A stretch of DNA of 11,514 nt from Cyclostephanos tholiformis (lineage: Eukaryota; Bacillariophyta; Thalassiosirophyceae; Thalassiosirales; Thalassiosiraceae), in assembly GCA_036939975.1 (NCBI GenBank), contig JALLPB010001047.1:1-11514 (forward strand). Reading direction: 5' to 3'. Of this stretch, positions 1 to 7,699 are shown piece after piece. The translations under genes and the position numbers were made by a program. The notes beneath the pieces were generated by a model. The model saw only the letters and a program-made list of their open reading frames with translations. It was not told where the DNA came from and made no database searches. Within the stretch, counting starts at the first letter, position 1. Each line of letters starts with the position of its first letter.

Positions 1-128
1 AGGGTGTACGGACAGCGCGAAACGCTAAATGGGGGTATGGGGAAAGTCGTCCCTAATAATATGGTATGTTTGATTGCTGCCGCGGCCAGCCAGGAGCGAT
101 ATCCGTCGTCCGACAACACACGTTATGA
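1..128. other. 5' flank of the reductase gene
   Basis: Short upstream flank of the reductase gene. I see no TATA box or other recognisable promoter element. An in-frame TGA at 126-128 directly precedes the first ATG of the gene, so the coding region cannot extend further upstream without an intron. Open frames on either strand here are short and have no recognisable content. Confidence 0.4.
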
Positions 129-1769
129 ATGATGAAACCTTGCCGCAATGGCATGGTGATGTTCTCCCAGTCGTCGGTATTCTTCATACTAGTACTCCCG
201 TATCTGATTATAACCACCGTCGCTCGCCGAAACCGCATCTCGGTGGCGGCCCTCATCTCATCATCTCTTAAAGGACCCCCCCCGCCTCCTTCCCCCCCTT
301 ATCCTCCTCCCATCCCTCATCATCGTCGTCAACAACAACAACACCGCATCGACGACCGTGAATGTGACTTGCCATCGACGGTCCGACGAGATGCGCTTGT
401 CGTGGGACTTGGCGGCGTCATCGGCCTCGTCCTGCCATCGCCCTCCGGGGCCGCGGTCCCCCCGGATTCCGATATGGTCGACCTCGTCGCGCCGAATGCC
501 GCCCGTCATCGCTCCTCCTCCTTGTCGTCGTCGTCGGTCGTCGCCAATCACGTCGGGGGGGAAGGTGGCGGAAGGACGATCGTACCGTCCGTCGATCCGC
601 CGCCCCTCCTTTCGATACGGGGGGGTAAGGACGGCAGGTCCATCGTGCATATTCCACGCGTGGGACATTCCCTCTATAAGACCAGGCCCGAGGACGTCGC
701 GCGATGCGTAAACCTCGCGTTGCGATGCGGCGTCCGTCATTTCGACGTCGGTACGGCGTACGGATCCAACGTCGAGGCGGGGGTGGCATTCGAGAGGTAC
801 CTGCGCGGCGATTCATCGTCGTGCGCTGACGAGAAACAGGAATTGCTCCGTGCGTTCGACGACGTTAACGACGCATCGCGTAGACATGCGGAGCTAACAT
901 CGGGATATAGGTCTACGATGCCGTCCATCGAAGGTAGTCCCGGTCGACGAGGACGACGGAACGAATTGTTCGTGTCGCACAAGCTATCCAACAGCGAGCA
1001 GTCGACCGATCCCGTGTACGTGAAACGTCGTGTCAAGGATGCCATATCGAAACTTGGGATAGGATACCTCGATCTCATATCGATACATTCACCCCTCACC
1101 GATTCCCATCGTCGATGCAATACGTATGCCGCCCTCCTCGACCTACGCGATGCGGGATTCGTGCGATCCGTCGGCGTTTGCAATTACGGCATTGGCCCAT
1201 TGGAGGAATTACGTTCGCTCGTCGGCGAAGGGAACGTATCCGACCTACCCGCCATCAACCAGCTGGAATTAAGCCCGTTCAATTCGCACTGCGAGGTGAT
1301 ACGATATTGCGACTCGCGTGGCATATCCATAGGATGCTCTGCGTGGTCCAAGCTTAGCGGCGTCGATGGACCATCGGTGGGATGGTCGGTTTTGTCGGAT
1401 CTAGCGAAGGCCAAGGGAATGACGAAGGCGCAGGTGCTCGTGCGATGGTCGTTGCAGAAGGGGTATGTTTGCGTCCCTCGATCGGGATCGAGGTCGAAAG
1501 TCGAACGGATGGCGATTGCCGAGAATAGCTATGGCGGGGTGAACCCCAGTAACGCTATTGGGGGGAGGGAAGACGATGATGGCCGCGACGCGTCGTCGTC
1601 GTTGTCGTCATCGTCATCGTCCCCCCCCTCGTTCGTGCTTACCCATGAGGATATGAAGGTCCTCGATGGCCTCGACGTCGGGTACAAAGCGGGGAAACTG
1701 GGACGGAGGGACGGATGGGATGATGATGACGTTCTGGGCCCCGATTGGGATCCCACGGACGTCGTCTAA
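129..1769 (+). CDS. Aldo/keto reductase with long N-terminal targeting extension
   Basis: A 546-residue NAD(P)H-dependent oxidoreductase of the aldo/keto reductase (AKR) superfamily; substrate not predictable. The AKR barrel starts near residue 173. The catalytic tetrad is complete: D206 (HFDVGTAYG), Y211, K285 (VSHKLSN) and H320 (ISIHSP). NQLELSP near 377, SAWSKL near 404 and the cofactor-loop-like VPRSGSRSKVERMAIAEN at 449-466 also fit the fold. Residues 1-40 hold a hydrophobic core (FFILVLPYLIITTVA) followed by RRNR, like a signal peptide. A Pro-rich/basic stretch follows, then RRD at 86-88 with a hydrophobic run to about 109, resembling a twin-arginine signal. The usual AKR length is about 280-330 residues. 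The excess is this presequence plus two insertions, about 226-277 and a Ser/Asp-rich one at 478-500. The first ATG is chosen because TGA lies in frame just upstream; M9 or M11 are alternatives. CpG content is very high. The AKR call is firm; targeting is inferred. Confidence 0.92.
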   Translation: MMKPCRNGMVMFSQSSVFFILVLPYLIITTVARRNRISVAALISSSLKGPPPPPSPPYPPPIPHHRRQQQQHRIDDRECDLPSTVRRDALVVGLGGVIGLVLPSPSGAAVPPDSDMVDLVAPNAARHRSSSLSSSSVVANHVGGEGGGRTIVPSVDPPPLLSIRGGKDGRSIVHIPRVGHSLYKTRPEDVARCVNLALRCGVRHFDVGTAYGSNVEAGVAFERYLRGDSSSCADEKQELLRAFDDVNDASRRHAELTSGYRSTMPSIEGSPGRRGRRNELFVSHKLSNSEQSTDPVYVKRRVKDAISKLGIGYLDLISIHSPLTDSHRRCNTYAALLDLRDAGFVRSVGVCNYGIGPLEELRSLVGEGNVSDLPAINQLELSPFNSHCEVIRYCDSRGISIGCSAWSKLSGVDGPSVGWSVLSDLAKAKGMTKAQVLVRWSLQKGYVCVPRSGSRSKVERMAIAENSYGGVNPSNAIGGREDDDGRDASSSLSSSSSSPPSFVLTHEDMKVLDGLDVGYKAGKLGRRDGWDDDDVLGPDWDPTDVV

Positions 1770-1902
1770 AATCATCTCGATCCGGATAAACGAAACAATT
1801 CCGAATCATCGCTGCCAGACTAGGAGTATTACCATTATTTCTGCTTCTAATTAAATAAGACTGAAAAAAATCTAAAAGGGGGTTTTCGTCGCTTTGGCGG
1901 AA
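1770..1902 (+). other. 3' flank / probable 3' UTR of the reductase gene
   Basis: AT-richer sequence after the TAA stop. TAATTAAATAAGA at 1848-1860 is the best candidate polyadenylation signal, followed by an A-rich stretch (1864-1877). The copia element begins only 138 bp after the stop codon, so the natural 3' end of the reductase transcript lies in this strip or has been altered by the insertion. Confidence 0.4.
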
Positions 1903-1907
1903 GGGCT
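1903..1907. repeat. Target site duplication, left copy (GGGCT)
   Basis: GGGCT directly abuts the left LTR and is repeated exactly at 7217-7221 outside the right LTR. Five base pairs is the usual duplication made by Ty1/copia integrases. The surrounding AAGGGCT also matches on both sides, but the two extra A residues at the right are better assigned to the mutated LTR end. Confidence 0.85.
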
Positions 1908-2069
1908 TGCTAAACAGTGACAACAAGTTAGCTGTAATGGTTAGGTGATTACTTATTTATGGTGGAAGCTATTTTGTTGTTGCTTGGAAAACCTTCTGAG
2001 AGAGAATTTAAATTTTCTCTCCTCGCTAAAATTCGCTGTGCAAGCCCATGTAGTCTAGCTTGTCTAACA
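1908..2069 (-). repeat. 3' LTR (162 bp)
   Basis: On the plus strand it begins TGCTAAACAG and ends CTAACA, giving the canonical TG...CA termini. It aligns with 7056-7216 over its whole length with about 15 substitutions and one indel by eye, so roughly 90% identity. The pol reading frame runs into it and stops at 1949-1951. It carries a 24 bp near-palindrome at 1998-2021. Confidence 0.9.
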
Positions 2070-2638
2070 CACCCTTGTAGTATAGTGATTGTGTCAGATG
2101 ACGTTTTGGTCTGGCCCTTGATTTTCATGCTTCGGGCTTCAGTTAGATCCTTGACTTTTGTTAGAAATTCTGCTCTCACATTGACATGATGTGAAGGTGG
2201 ATGATGCTTCATAAAGCAATCCGCTAGGTTTATTCCCCCCGGTCTCAAATAAATTTTGAATTGTCCCTGTGCTCTGCGGTCATGCAACCAATTGAATTGC
2301 ATGTCCATGGCTTTGGTGTGTTTCAGTTGTATTTTGTTATTTATTACCCCCTCTGCTGTCGTTTTGTCTGTTTGAATCAGCATCTTTGGTTGGGGATGTC
2401 CCATCTCTTCTAGGGTTTGTCGCAAGTAGACAGCTTCTTTTGCGTTGAGATATAATGCCCCCAGTTCCGATTTGGCCACCAAGGACATTACTGCTTTGAT
2501 GATTGTTGCAATTGTCAGGATGGCGCCATTGTTCGGGGGGAATGTTTCGCCATTTGAGACGAAAAAGTGTCCTCCTGCTCAGCTGCATGCATTCTTCTCA
2601 TTGCATTACCCTTCATTGCTGTGTACTGCCAGTATCAT
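1949..2638 (-). pseudogene. pol: pol fragment: RNase H domain, inactivated
   Basis: One frame covers the copia RNase H: AVHSN (from 2629 downward), AGGHFF near 2575, MSLVAKSELGALYLNA near 2488-2440, IQTDKTTAEG, AMDMQFNWL and the C-terminal LADCFMKHHPPSHHVN. The first catalytic Asp expected in HSD reads Asn (codon 2615-2617). Two in-frame stops lie in the next 13 codons, TAA at 2606-2608 and TGA at 2579-2581. Later acidic positions (SELG, QTDKT) remain. Beyond the domain the frame continues about 39 codons into the 3' LTR before stopping. It is in a different frame from the RT upstream, with the junction near 2640. Enzymatically dead as read. Confidence 0.85.
1998..2021. repeat. Near-perfect palindrome in the 3' LTR
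   Basis: Centred on TTTAAA (2007-2012), 11 of 12 symmetric base pairs match and the one exception is a G/T pair (2004/2015). The other LTR carries an identical copy. It lies inside the coding overlap of pol (RRENLNSLSE region). It could be a regulatory or RNA-hairpin element; function unknown. Confidence 0.7.
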
Positions 2639-3830
2639 TTTGCTTGCATTGTATTATCACTTCTTCTTGTGTGGCACAATAATCTAACAGTTGGTGTTCA
2701 TTCTTTTTTGTCTCTTGCGTCGGTTTCGCTTGCTTGGCTGCAATTGAGCTGAGGGCTGGAAGGATGGTTGGATCAACTGCTCGTGCGTAGTAGAGTAATG
2801 TCCCCGTGACTGCCTGCACGTATTTGGTTTCTTCTTTGGATAGGGGGGGGGGCTCATTTTTGTCCTTGGCATATTGCACCTTTGCTCTGTAATGCGGTAT
2901 GATGTGTGGGTGTGGTGAGTTCTGGGGTTTCGTTGGCGCTTCATGCTTGAATCTGGTGAACGTCTTCTCAAGGTAGCCGGGCATGTGGATGTGGGCTTTT
3001 TGATTTTCATAGTCCCACTCGATGGTAAGCCCTATGTATTTCTTTGCTTCCTTGTCAACCGTCATTGGGTAATGTGATCTGATTGCATTTATCAAGTGAT
3101 CTGCATCTGCTTGCTCCACGTATTTTACATCAAAATCGTCGATGGTGAGGCAAAAGCAGATCAGTCTGGTTTTATGCTTCCAGAGGCCATTCACAATTTT
3201 ACTCTGATGGTAGCCATACTTTCCCAGTCTTTTCTCGAGGATTTCCTGCACTATTATCCCTGCTTGAGGTAAGACATACATTCTTCTTGAAATTTTGCAA
3301 TAGACATACCCACCTTCTGTGACTAAGGACATCAATTCATAGTGTTCAATGACCTCTTGTGGTATGTCCGTGAGCTTGAGTTTCATGTATTCAGGTCTCT
3401 GCATTGGTGATCTGAGGTAAAAATCTTTGATGTCAATCATGATGCATTTGGCTTTTGGGGTGCATAGGATGCTGTTGACAAGGATCTCGAATAGGGTCAT
3501 ATCGGCTGTTGGCATTCCATAGTTGTTTGGGTAATTAATTCGATTGCCACCTACCGTAAGTCTCTTGCATTCTTTTTCTTCTTTGTTTGGTTTGAGATCA
3601 CAACTGAAACTGCCATACATTATGTCTTTCATTCTCTTGGCTGGGACTTGGTCTTTTCGGATGAATTTGATTGTGTTGGTTCCTTGTACATGTCCATCCC
3701 TGAGTCCTTGTGCCAGTCGTCCGAATTCATTTGCTGCCAAGATGTTCCATGCTTTTGAGTAGTTTGGGTGTCGGAGGAGCTGTCGGTAGTTCAGGTACGT
3801 GCTTGTTTCCTTGTCGTGGATTAGCTGTGC
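2613..3830 (-). pseudogene. pol: pol fragment: reverse transcriptase domain
   Basis: This is the longest open piece of the element, RNA-directed DNA polymerase of the copia type (RVT_2-like). It starts after an in-frame TGA at 3831-3833, with YLNYRQLLRHP near 3800. The first catalytic Asp is in MIDIKDFYL (about 3440-3414), and the Asp pair is in LTIDDFDVKYV (about 3146-3114), so all three catalytic aspartates are present. The conserved MYGLPQAG loop reads MYVLPQAG (about 3278-3255). The domain runs through WDYE, GTLLYYARAVD and LLDYCAT before shifting frame into RNase H near 2640. RT is the least damaged domain, but it has no start codon or partner domains of its own. A C10 run in the coding strand (2843-2852) encodes consecutive prolines. 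Confidence 0.88.
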
Positions 3831-3833
3831 TCA

Positions 3834-4517
3834 TTCAGTGCTTCTCGTGGTTTGGCTATGGTGCATATTTCGTTGCGGGATCCGTGCCAATGTTCTCCTT
3901 TCAAGGTGTTTCCTGATTTGTTCTCTCATCTCCCTTCTTGTTGATGTTGTCTCCTTCATGGTTTGCTTGTTCTGAACCCTTGGAGTTGGATTTTTTGGGA
4001 TGGATTTCTCAACCGTGGCTGTGTGGATTGGTTCAATTCTTATTTGCTTTGGCCTCTTGCTCATCCTTGTAGTTGGCATTGTCTCTCTCATTTCTACCTC
4101 TGCCGGTGCGTTTGCTGCTTTGTCGAACGTTACTCATCATTGCATCGGTTGTGTTTCCGCTGGTGTTGGTGCTGTTTCTAGTACGTTGCTGAGAATTGCT
4201 TCTAATTGTTTGAGGGCCTCCATCTGTTCTAAGCCTTCTTCATTGCTCTTTCCTTTCAATGCTTTTGTTAGGTCATATAATGCTTTGGCAATGATGTCTG
4301 CTGGAGTTAAGGTGGGTTGAGTGATGTACCTTGTTTTGAAGAATACTGTGTCCAACACCCTGTCACTTCTTGTTTGCTTGATGTGAATGACGTGGCATCG
4401 GTAATGTTCTGGGCTCATCTGTAAGTACCATCCGTTGATTGCATTTGCTGCCCATGATTTTTGTCTTTTGCTGCTTTGATATATTTGTACTGCGCATCCC
4501 ATCGGTTCTAATGGCAT
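3834..4517 (-). pseudogene. pol: pol fragment: integrase C-terminus and integrase-RT linker
   Basis: In the same frame as the RT. It begins with MPLEPMGCAVQI and GWYLQMSPEHYRCH, the C-terminal part of the integrase region in this family. Next comes FKTRYITQPTLTPADIIAKAL, then a hydrophilic Arg/Lys/Thr-rich linker (about 4090-3834) with no fold I recognise. Two adjacent TGA stops at 4134-4139 interrupt it, and a third at 3831-3833 separates it from RT. Each is where CGA (Arg) would give a sensible reading. Upstream it is out of frame with the integrase core. Confidence 0.75.
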
Positions 4518-5060
4518 TTTGTTGTAATCAAAATTGGGACGGCATTTGATTGTTGTAAGAGGTTGAGGGTTAGGATAGTTTGTGGTAACAGTCTATTCCA
4601 GAGTCTCATCGGGAATGTGTCATCCACTCCCGCTAGGACTGCTTTGAAGTGGTTTTTAAAGGTTTGAATTGCTCGTTTGGCCAGGTTCCTCCTGTGGTTG
4701 TCTGGAGGTGCGAGTTGGATCGTGCAAATCTTCCAAATTTCCTTCTTGTATTCCTCTGATGCTTCGTTGTCCATTATGTGGGTCGTTGGTTTGACGGTGC
4801 CTGTTCTTGTGAGTCGGGTCCATAGGTTGAGGTACGCTTTTATCATTTCTCCTTCTGCTTTGCTTTTCATCAGTTTCGTGTCAATGTAATTGCCATCAAC
4901 TTCCACTAACACCATTATGTATTTGTTTCTTCTGCTTGATGTCACTGGGAAACATCCTGTTTGATTGCTGTGCATAGTTTTACATGCATTATGGATTTTG
5001 ATGCACACATCTTTCTTCTTAGGTAATGCTGGTGCATTGCTTTCTGCTTTCTTCCTCTTC
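4508..5060 (-). pseudogene. pol: pol fragment: integrase catalytic core, active site lost
   Basis: The copia integrase core (rve-type, DD-E) inserts cDNA into chromosomes. The frame from 5008 reads KIHNACKTMHSNQTGCFP, VLVEVDGNYID, HIMDNEASEEYKKE and PPDNHRRNLAKRAIQTFKNHF. Of the three acidic residues, only the middle Asp (HIMDNEA, codon 4769-4771) is kept. The first Asp position is Asn (codon AAT 4964-4966) and the final Glu position (LAERAIQ in relatives, from memory) is Lys (codon AAA 4676-4678). Both changes are G-to-A following a C. The core ends abruptly at NAVPILITTKCH, where a stretch seen in relatives before DYNK seems to be missing along with a frame change. Cannot catalyse integration as read. 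Confidence 0.85.
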
Positions 5061-5754
5061 TCATGTCCTTGTTGATCTGACTCCCTGCCACTGCTGCTTC
5101 ATGTGCCCTTGCTGTGTTTCATCTGATTCAGGAAAGTGACGACGGACTGTTGTTGGCGTGATGGTCGGCCATGTGTTAAAATTGCCTGCCTTTATCACTT
5201 TTATCCATGTGTCTTTTACTGAGAAGCCGGCTGCTGTGTGGAGATATCTGACTGTTTGGCTGATCAACGGTAGGACGTATGCATTGTTTTCTTGTTCTTT
5301 TGTTGTCTCATTGGCTGACGTTGTCCATAATTTTGCTCCTTTTGCTTTGCACCCTTGGAGCACTGGTGGCTCTGTTGTTGTGATGGACACGGTCCCCCTT
5401 TTGTGGATTGTTACTCCTTCTTCTCCTGGATGGAAGATTGTGGTGTATCCCTCTTTGGCCATTTTGTTCACGCTGATGAGTGGGGTGTTTAGGCTTGGTA
5501 AGATATCTGCTTCTCTTGTTTTCTCGCTCAATTGTTTGAATGGGAGTTTGGTTTTGAATGATGCTTGCAGTTTTGTGTTGTCTGGTAAGGAGACTTCTTT
5601 GCTTGATTGGTAAGTTCATTTCTTCCGGTACAAAATTCAATGTTGCGCCTGAGTCAATTACTAATTTCATCGCCCACCTCCTTTCAATCTGGCATGTCCA
5701 TTTGTTTGTTTTGCTGGTCACGGTTGGTTGTATTTCTTTGATTTGGTTGATTTG
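5061..5754 (-). pseudogene. pol: pol fragment: aspartic protease and pre-integrase region
   Basis: The retroviral-type aspartic protease active site DSGATLNFV is intact at about 5655-5629, preceded by WTCQIERR. Shortly after, near 5625-5600, the sense reading moves to another frame (LPDNTKLQASF, then READILPSLNTPLISVNKMA, EEGVTIHKRG). That frame continues into the pre-integrase segment with RYLHTAAGF, WIKVIKAGNF and HFPESDETQQGHMKQQ, and stops at 5061-5063. Upstream the protease frame is continuous with the end of Gag apart from one TAG (5755-5757). The protease therefore has its catalytic Asp but no continuous reading frame. Confidence 0.82.
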
Positions 5755-6997
5755 CTAGGGTTGTTTGTCTTCCTCTAGTTCATCGTAAATTGAGGCCCAG
5801 TAGTTTGTGGTTGCCAGGTATGTGAGATTTGTTTTTATTTTATTCAAGATCACTTTCCCGGTTGCCACATCTCTGATTCTATGGGCCCTGTGCACCTCCA
5901 GGTGCTCTTTGATGACTTCCAGTTGGAGGGGCGGGAGTCCTTGTTCTTCTTGAGCTCCCAGCACTTGTCTTTTGCTTTGTTGGAATTTTTTTCGCAATTC
6001 TTACAGACAGGTGCATCATTATACTTCTTGCATTTCTCCTCTCGTTTCTTTTTCTTTTTGTCATTTGACTAACTGCTGGGCTCTTTCTTCTCATTTTTAA
6101 TTAGTGCCATCATCTTTTTCATTTGCTGCATATGCTTCTCTGTCAGTGCCATGATGAGTTCCTCGGTCACCTCTGCTTGCTCCTTGATCATGTTTGCTTT
6201 GAAGTTCTTCGCAGTAAGTTTATTCTGCTTATTTTCTTTTGCATACTCTGCCAAGATGAAGGTCTTAATATTCTGCCACGTCTTCTGTCCAGCGGGTTGG
6301 TTTTCCCATTCTCGGATGGCCGCATTGAATTCGCCCGAGGCTTTTAGATAGAAGAGTGCCATGTCTCGGTGTTTGTTGAGGTCCGAGTTGATTCCTGCAC
6401 GTGTGAGTCCTTGTATTGTTTTTTCAACCCTGTTGAAGTAGAACTTGTGGAACTTCACTTGCATCCCATTCCCCATCTTATTCTGCTGACAACGTTTTGG
6501 TGTCCACAAAATCTAGTGCTCCTCCACGGTTTTGAAGATGGGCCATCATGTCTATTGGCGTTTGATTTAAGAATCCAAGGATTTCATCTTGTATCTCAAG
6601 TAAGTACTTGTGATCTACCACTTCTTGAATGATGTCTTTTGTTGCGTGTACTACTCCTTGGAATGTTTCGTACTCTCTCACTTGTTCCTTGTGTTCCGCT
6701 TCTGCTCTTGCCTTGACTCCTGCTGCCGCATTTCCTGGGACATTTGCTGGGTAGTTTCCCGGGTTGGATGGGTTGATGATGGGACTCTTGTGGTTAAAAG
6801 GTACCTTGCTGGGTCCTGGGTCCATGAGGATTCCTGCATGGCAGTGGTTTCCTCCTCTGAGTGTTGTTGGAATGTTTGTGAGGATCACGATCAGTTTTTT
6901 TTTCGAGGATTGTTAAGTCATTGTTTGTCGGCTGTCCATGAATTTTGGTCACAGTTTCCTTTTGGACTTCCTCTTGAATGTGAGCGCGTACTCTCAT
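5755..6997 (-). pseudogene. gag: gag remnant with degenerate zinc knuckle
   Basis: The start is ATG at 6995-6997 (MRVRAHIQEEVQKE), 58 nt inside the 5' LTR. The capsid-like part is alpha-helical and Glu/Gln/Lys-rich. It must be read in three frames: frame one to an A9 run (coding strand, 6895-6903), frame two to LDFVDTKTLSAE near 6480, and frame three through MQVKFHKFYF and WQNIKTFILAEYAKEN. A TAG at 6069-6071 interrupts frame three, which then resumes. A Cys cluster follows: KCKKYNDAPVCKNC, with a third Cys in DKCWELKK. The Cys codons are at 6030, 6003, 5994 and 5961. The His of a normal CCHC knuckle is not visible, so RNA binding is likely impaired. The tail switches frame again before ATGKVILNKIKTN and ends ELEEDKQP at a TAG. 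Confidence 0.82.
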
Positions 6998-7055
6998 AGT
7001 TGTAAGACTAATGATTGAATGTGCTTCTGCTTTATTTCTTGTGTTAAGTAATCAC

Positions 7056-7216
7056 TGCTAAACAGCAATAACAAGTTAGCTGTAATGAATAGGAGATTAT
7101 TATTTATGGTGGAAGCTATTTTGTTGTTGCTTCGAAAACCTTCTGAGAGAGAATTTAAATTTTCTCTCCTTGCTAAAATTTGCTGCACTAGCTCTTGTAG
7201 TCTAGCTTGTCTAAAA
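7056..7216 (-). repeat. 5' LTR (161 bp)
   Basis: Partner of 1908-2069 and the promoter-side LTR for minus-strand transcription. Its inner end keeps TGCTAAACAG, and its outer end reads CTAAAA where the partner has CTAACA, so the terminal CA has mutated. On the minus strand a TATA-like CCATAAATAATAAT (about 7096-7109) is the only promoter-like motif seen, and it is weak. GGGCT follows directly. Confidence 0.88.
7145..7168. repeat. Near-perfect palindrome in the 5' LTR
   Basis: Identical in sequence to 1998-2021 although the LTRs differ at about one base in ten elsewhere. Eleven of 12 symmetric pairs match around TTTAAA. Confidence 0.7.
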
Positions 7217-7221
7217 GGGCT
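7217..7221. repeat. Target site duplication, right copy (GGGCT)
   Basis: Exact copy of 1903-1907, immediately outside the 5' LTR. It shows that both element ends belong to one insertion and that no large rearrangement has since separated them. Confidence 0.85.
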
Positions 7222-7699
7222 TAGCAGACAAAATTTGGCTTTAAAATGTTTTGAGCCCATTTTTAATCCAACCCATCATTCGATTTGTTTTCGTCTTGTC
7301 TTTCTAGCTGTTACAGAGGATTTGATACAAAAATGCAGAGGGGGGGGGGAATTTGGACTCGTCGGATCTCACCAAAAATGCCAGTGTAGGTACTTTTTCC
7401 TGCCACAACTACTGGAAGTAATGCATCTGGCCATTGGGTTTGTGATGATGGACAGACTCCAACATGTAGCACGGAATGGAGGAAGCTCATTCCTTGTGGA
7501 GGTGAGAGCACCATGATCTGCTGAACTGCCAAATAAGTAGCATAGCAATTAAGTAGCACTAGCGTCCCCAACAAGTGCAGGATAAAAATATCCCCTGTGT
7601 CCCATGGAAGCATGGGAAAATTTCTTTGTTTTTTGATGCAATCGCAGGCCGTCATTCAAAAACCAAGGCAATAAAAGGGCAACCAACCTTGATGCATTT
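7222..7699. other. Right flank of the copia element, no gene recognised
   Basis: Before the insertion this sequence continued from the reductase 3' flank. It has a G10 run (7340-7349) and a small imperfect tandem duplication of a 16-17 bp unit containing AAGTAGCA (7531-7563). Open frames on both strands are short, and those overlapping the LTR are not real genes. I see no domain, RNA gene or regulatory motif. Confidence 0.5.

Larger units (their letters stand above)
1908..7216 (-). mobile_element. Degenerate Ty1/copia LTR retrotransposon (diatom CoDi-like)
   Basis: A 5.3 kb element on the minus strand with LTRs at both ends, a 5 bp target duplication, and coding order Gag, aspartic protease, integrase, reverse transcriptase, RNase H. 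Integrase before RT defines Ty1/copia. The wording of several Pol motifs (integrase PPDNHRRNLA, RT LPQAGII, RNase H AMDMQFNWL) matches the diatom copia family as I remember it; no search was run. No segment is translatable end to end: frames change at least six times and there are many in-frame stops. The 5' leader is short (about 58 nt from LTR to the Gag ATG at 6997). I recognise no primer binding site; the internal sequence begins GTGATTACTTAACA. The polypurine tract next to the 3' LTR is weak (AAGGGTG). The element sits convergent to the reductase gene, with its 3' LTR nearest to it. Confidence 0.93.

Noticed and set aside
261..1756. Long open frames on the minus strand and other plus frames across the reductase gene
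   Set aside because: They are shadows of a CpG-rich coding frame. They are Arg/Pro/Ser-rich with no domains, while the plus frame has a full AKR signature.
6478..6509. Programmed frameshift between Gag segments
   Set aside because: No slippery heptamer at the overlap, and the element has many other random frame breaks.
7085..7516. 143-codon plus-strand open frame starting inside the LTR
   Set aside because: It is the reverse of the LTR coding overlap plus flank, has no recognisable domain, and its first part is simply LTR sequence.
7531..7563. AAGTAGCA tandem pair as a CRISPR or satellite array
   Set aside because: Only two imperfect units and no spacer structure.
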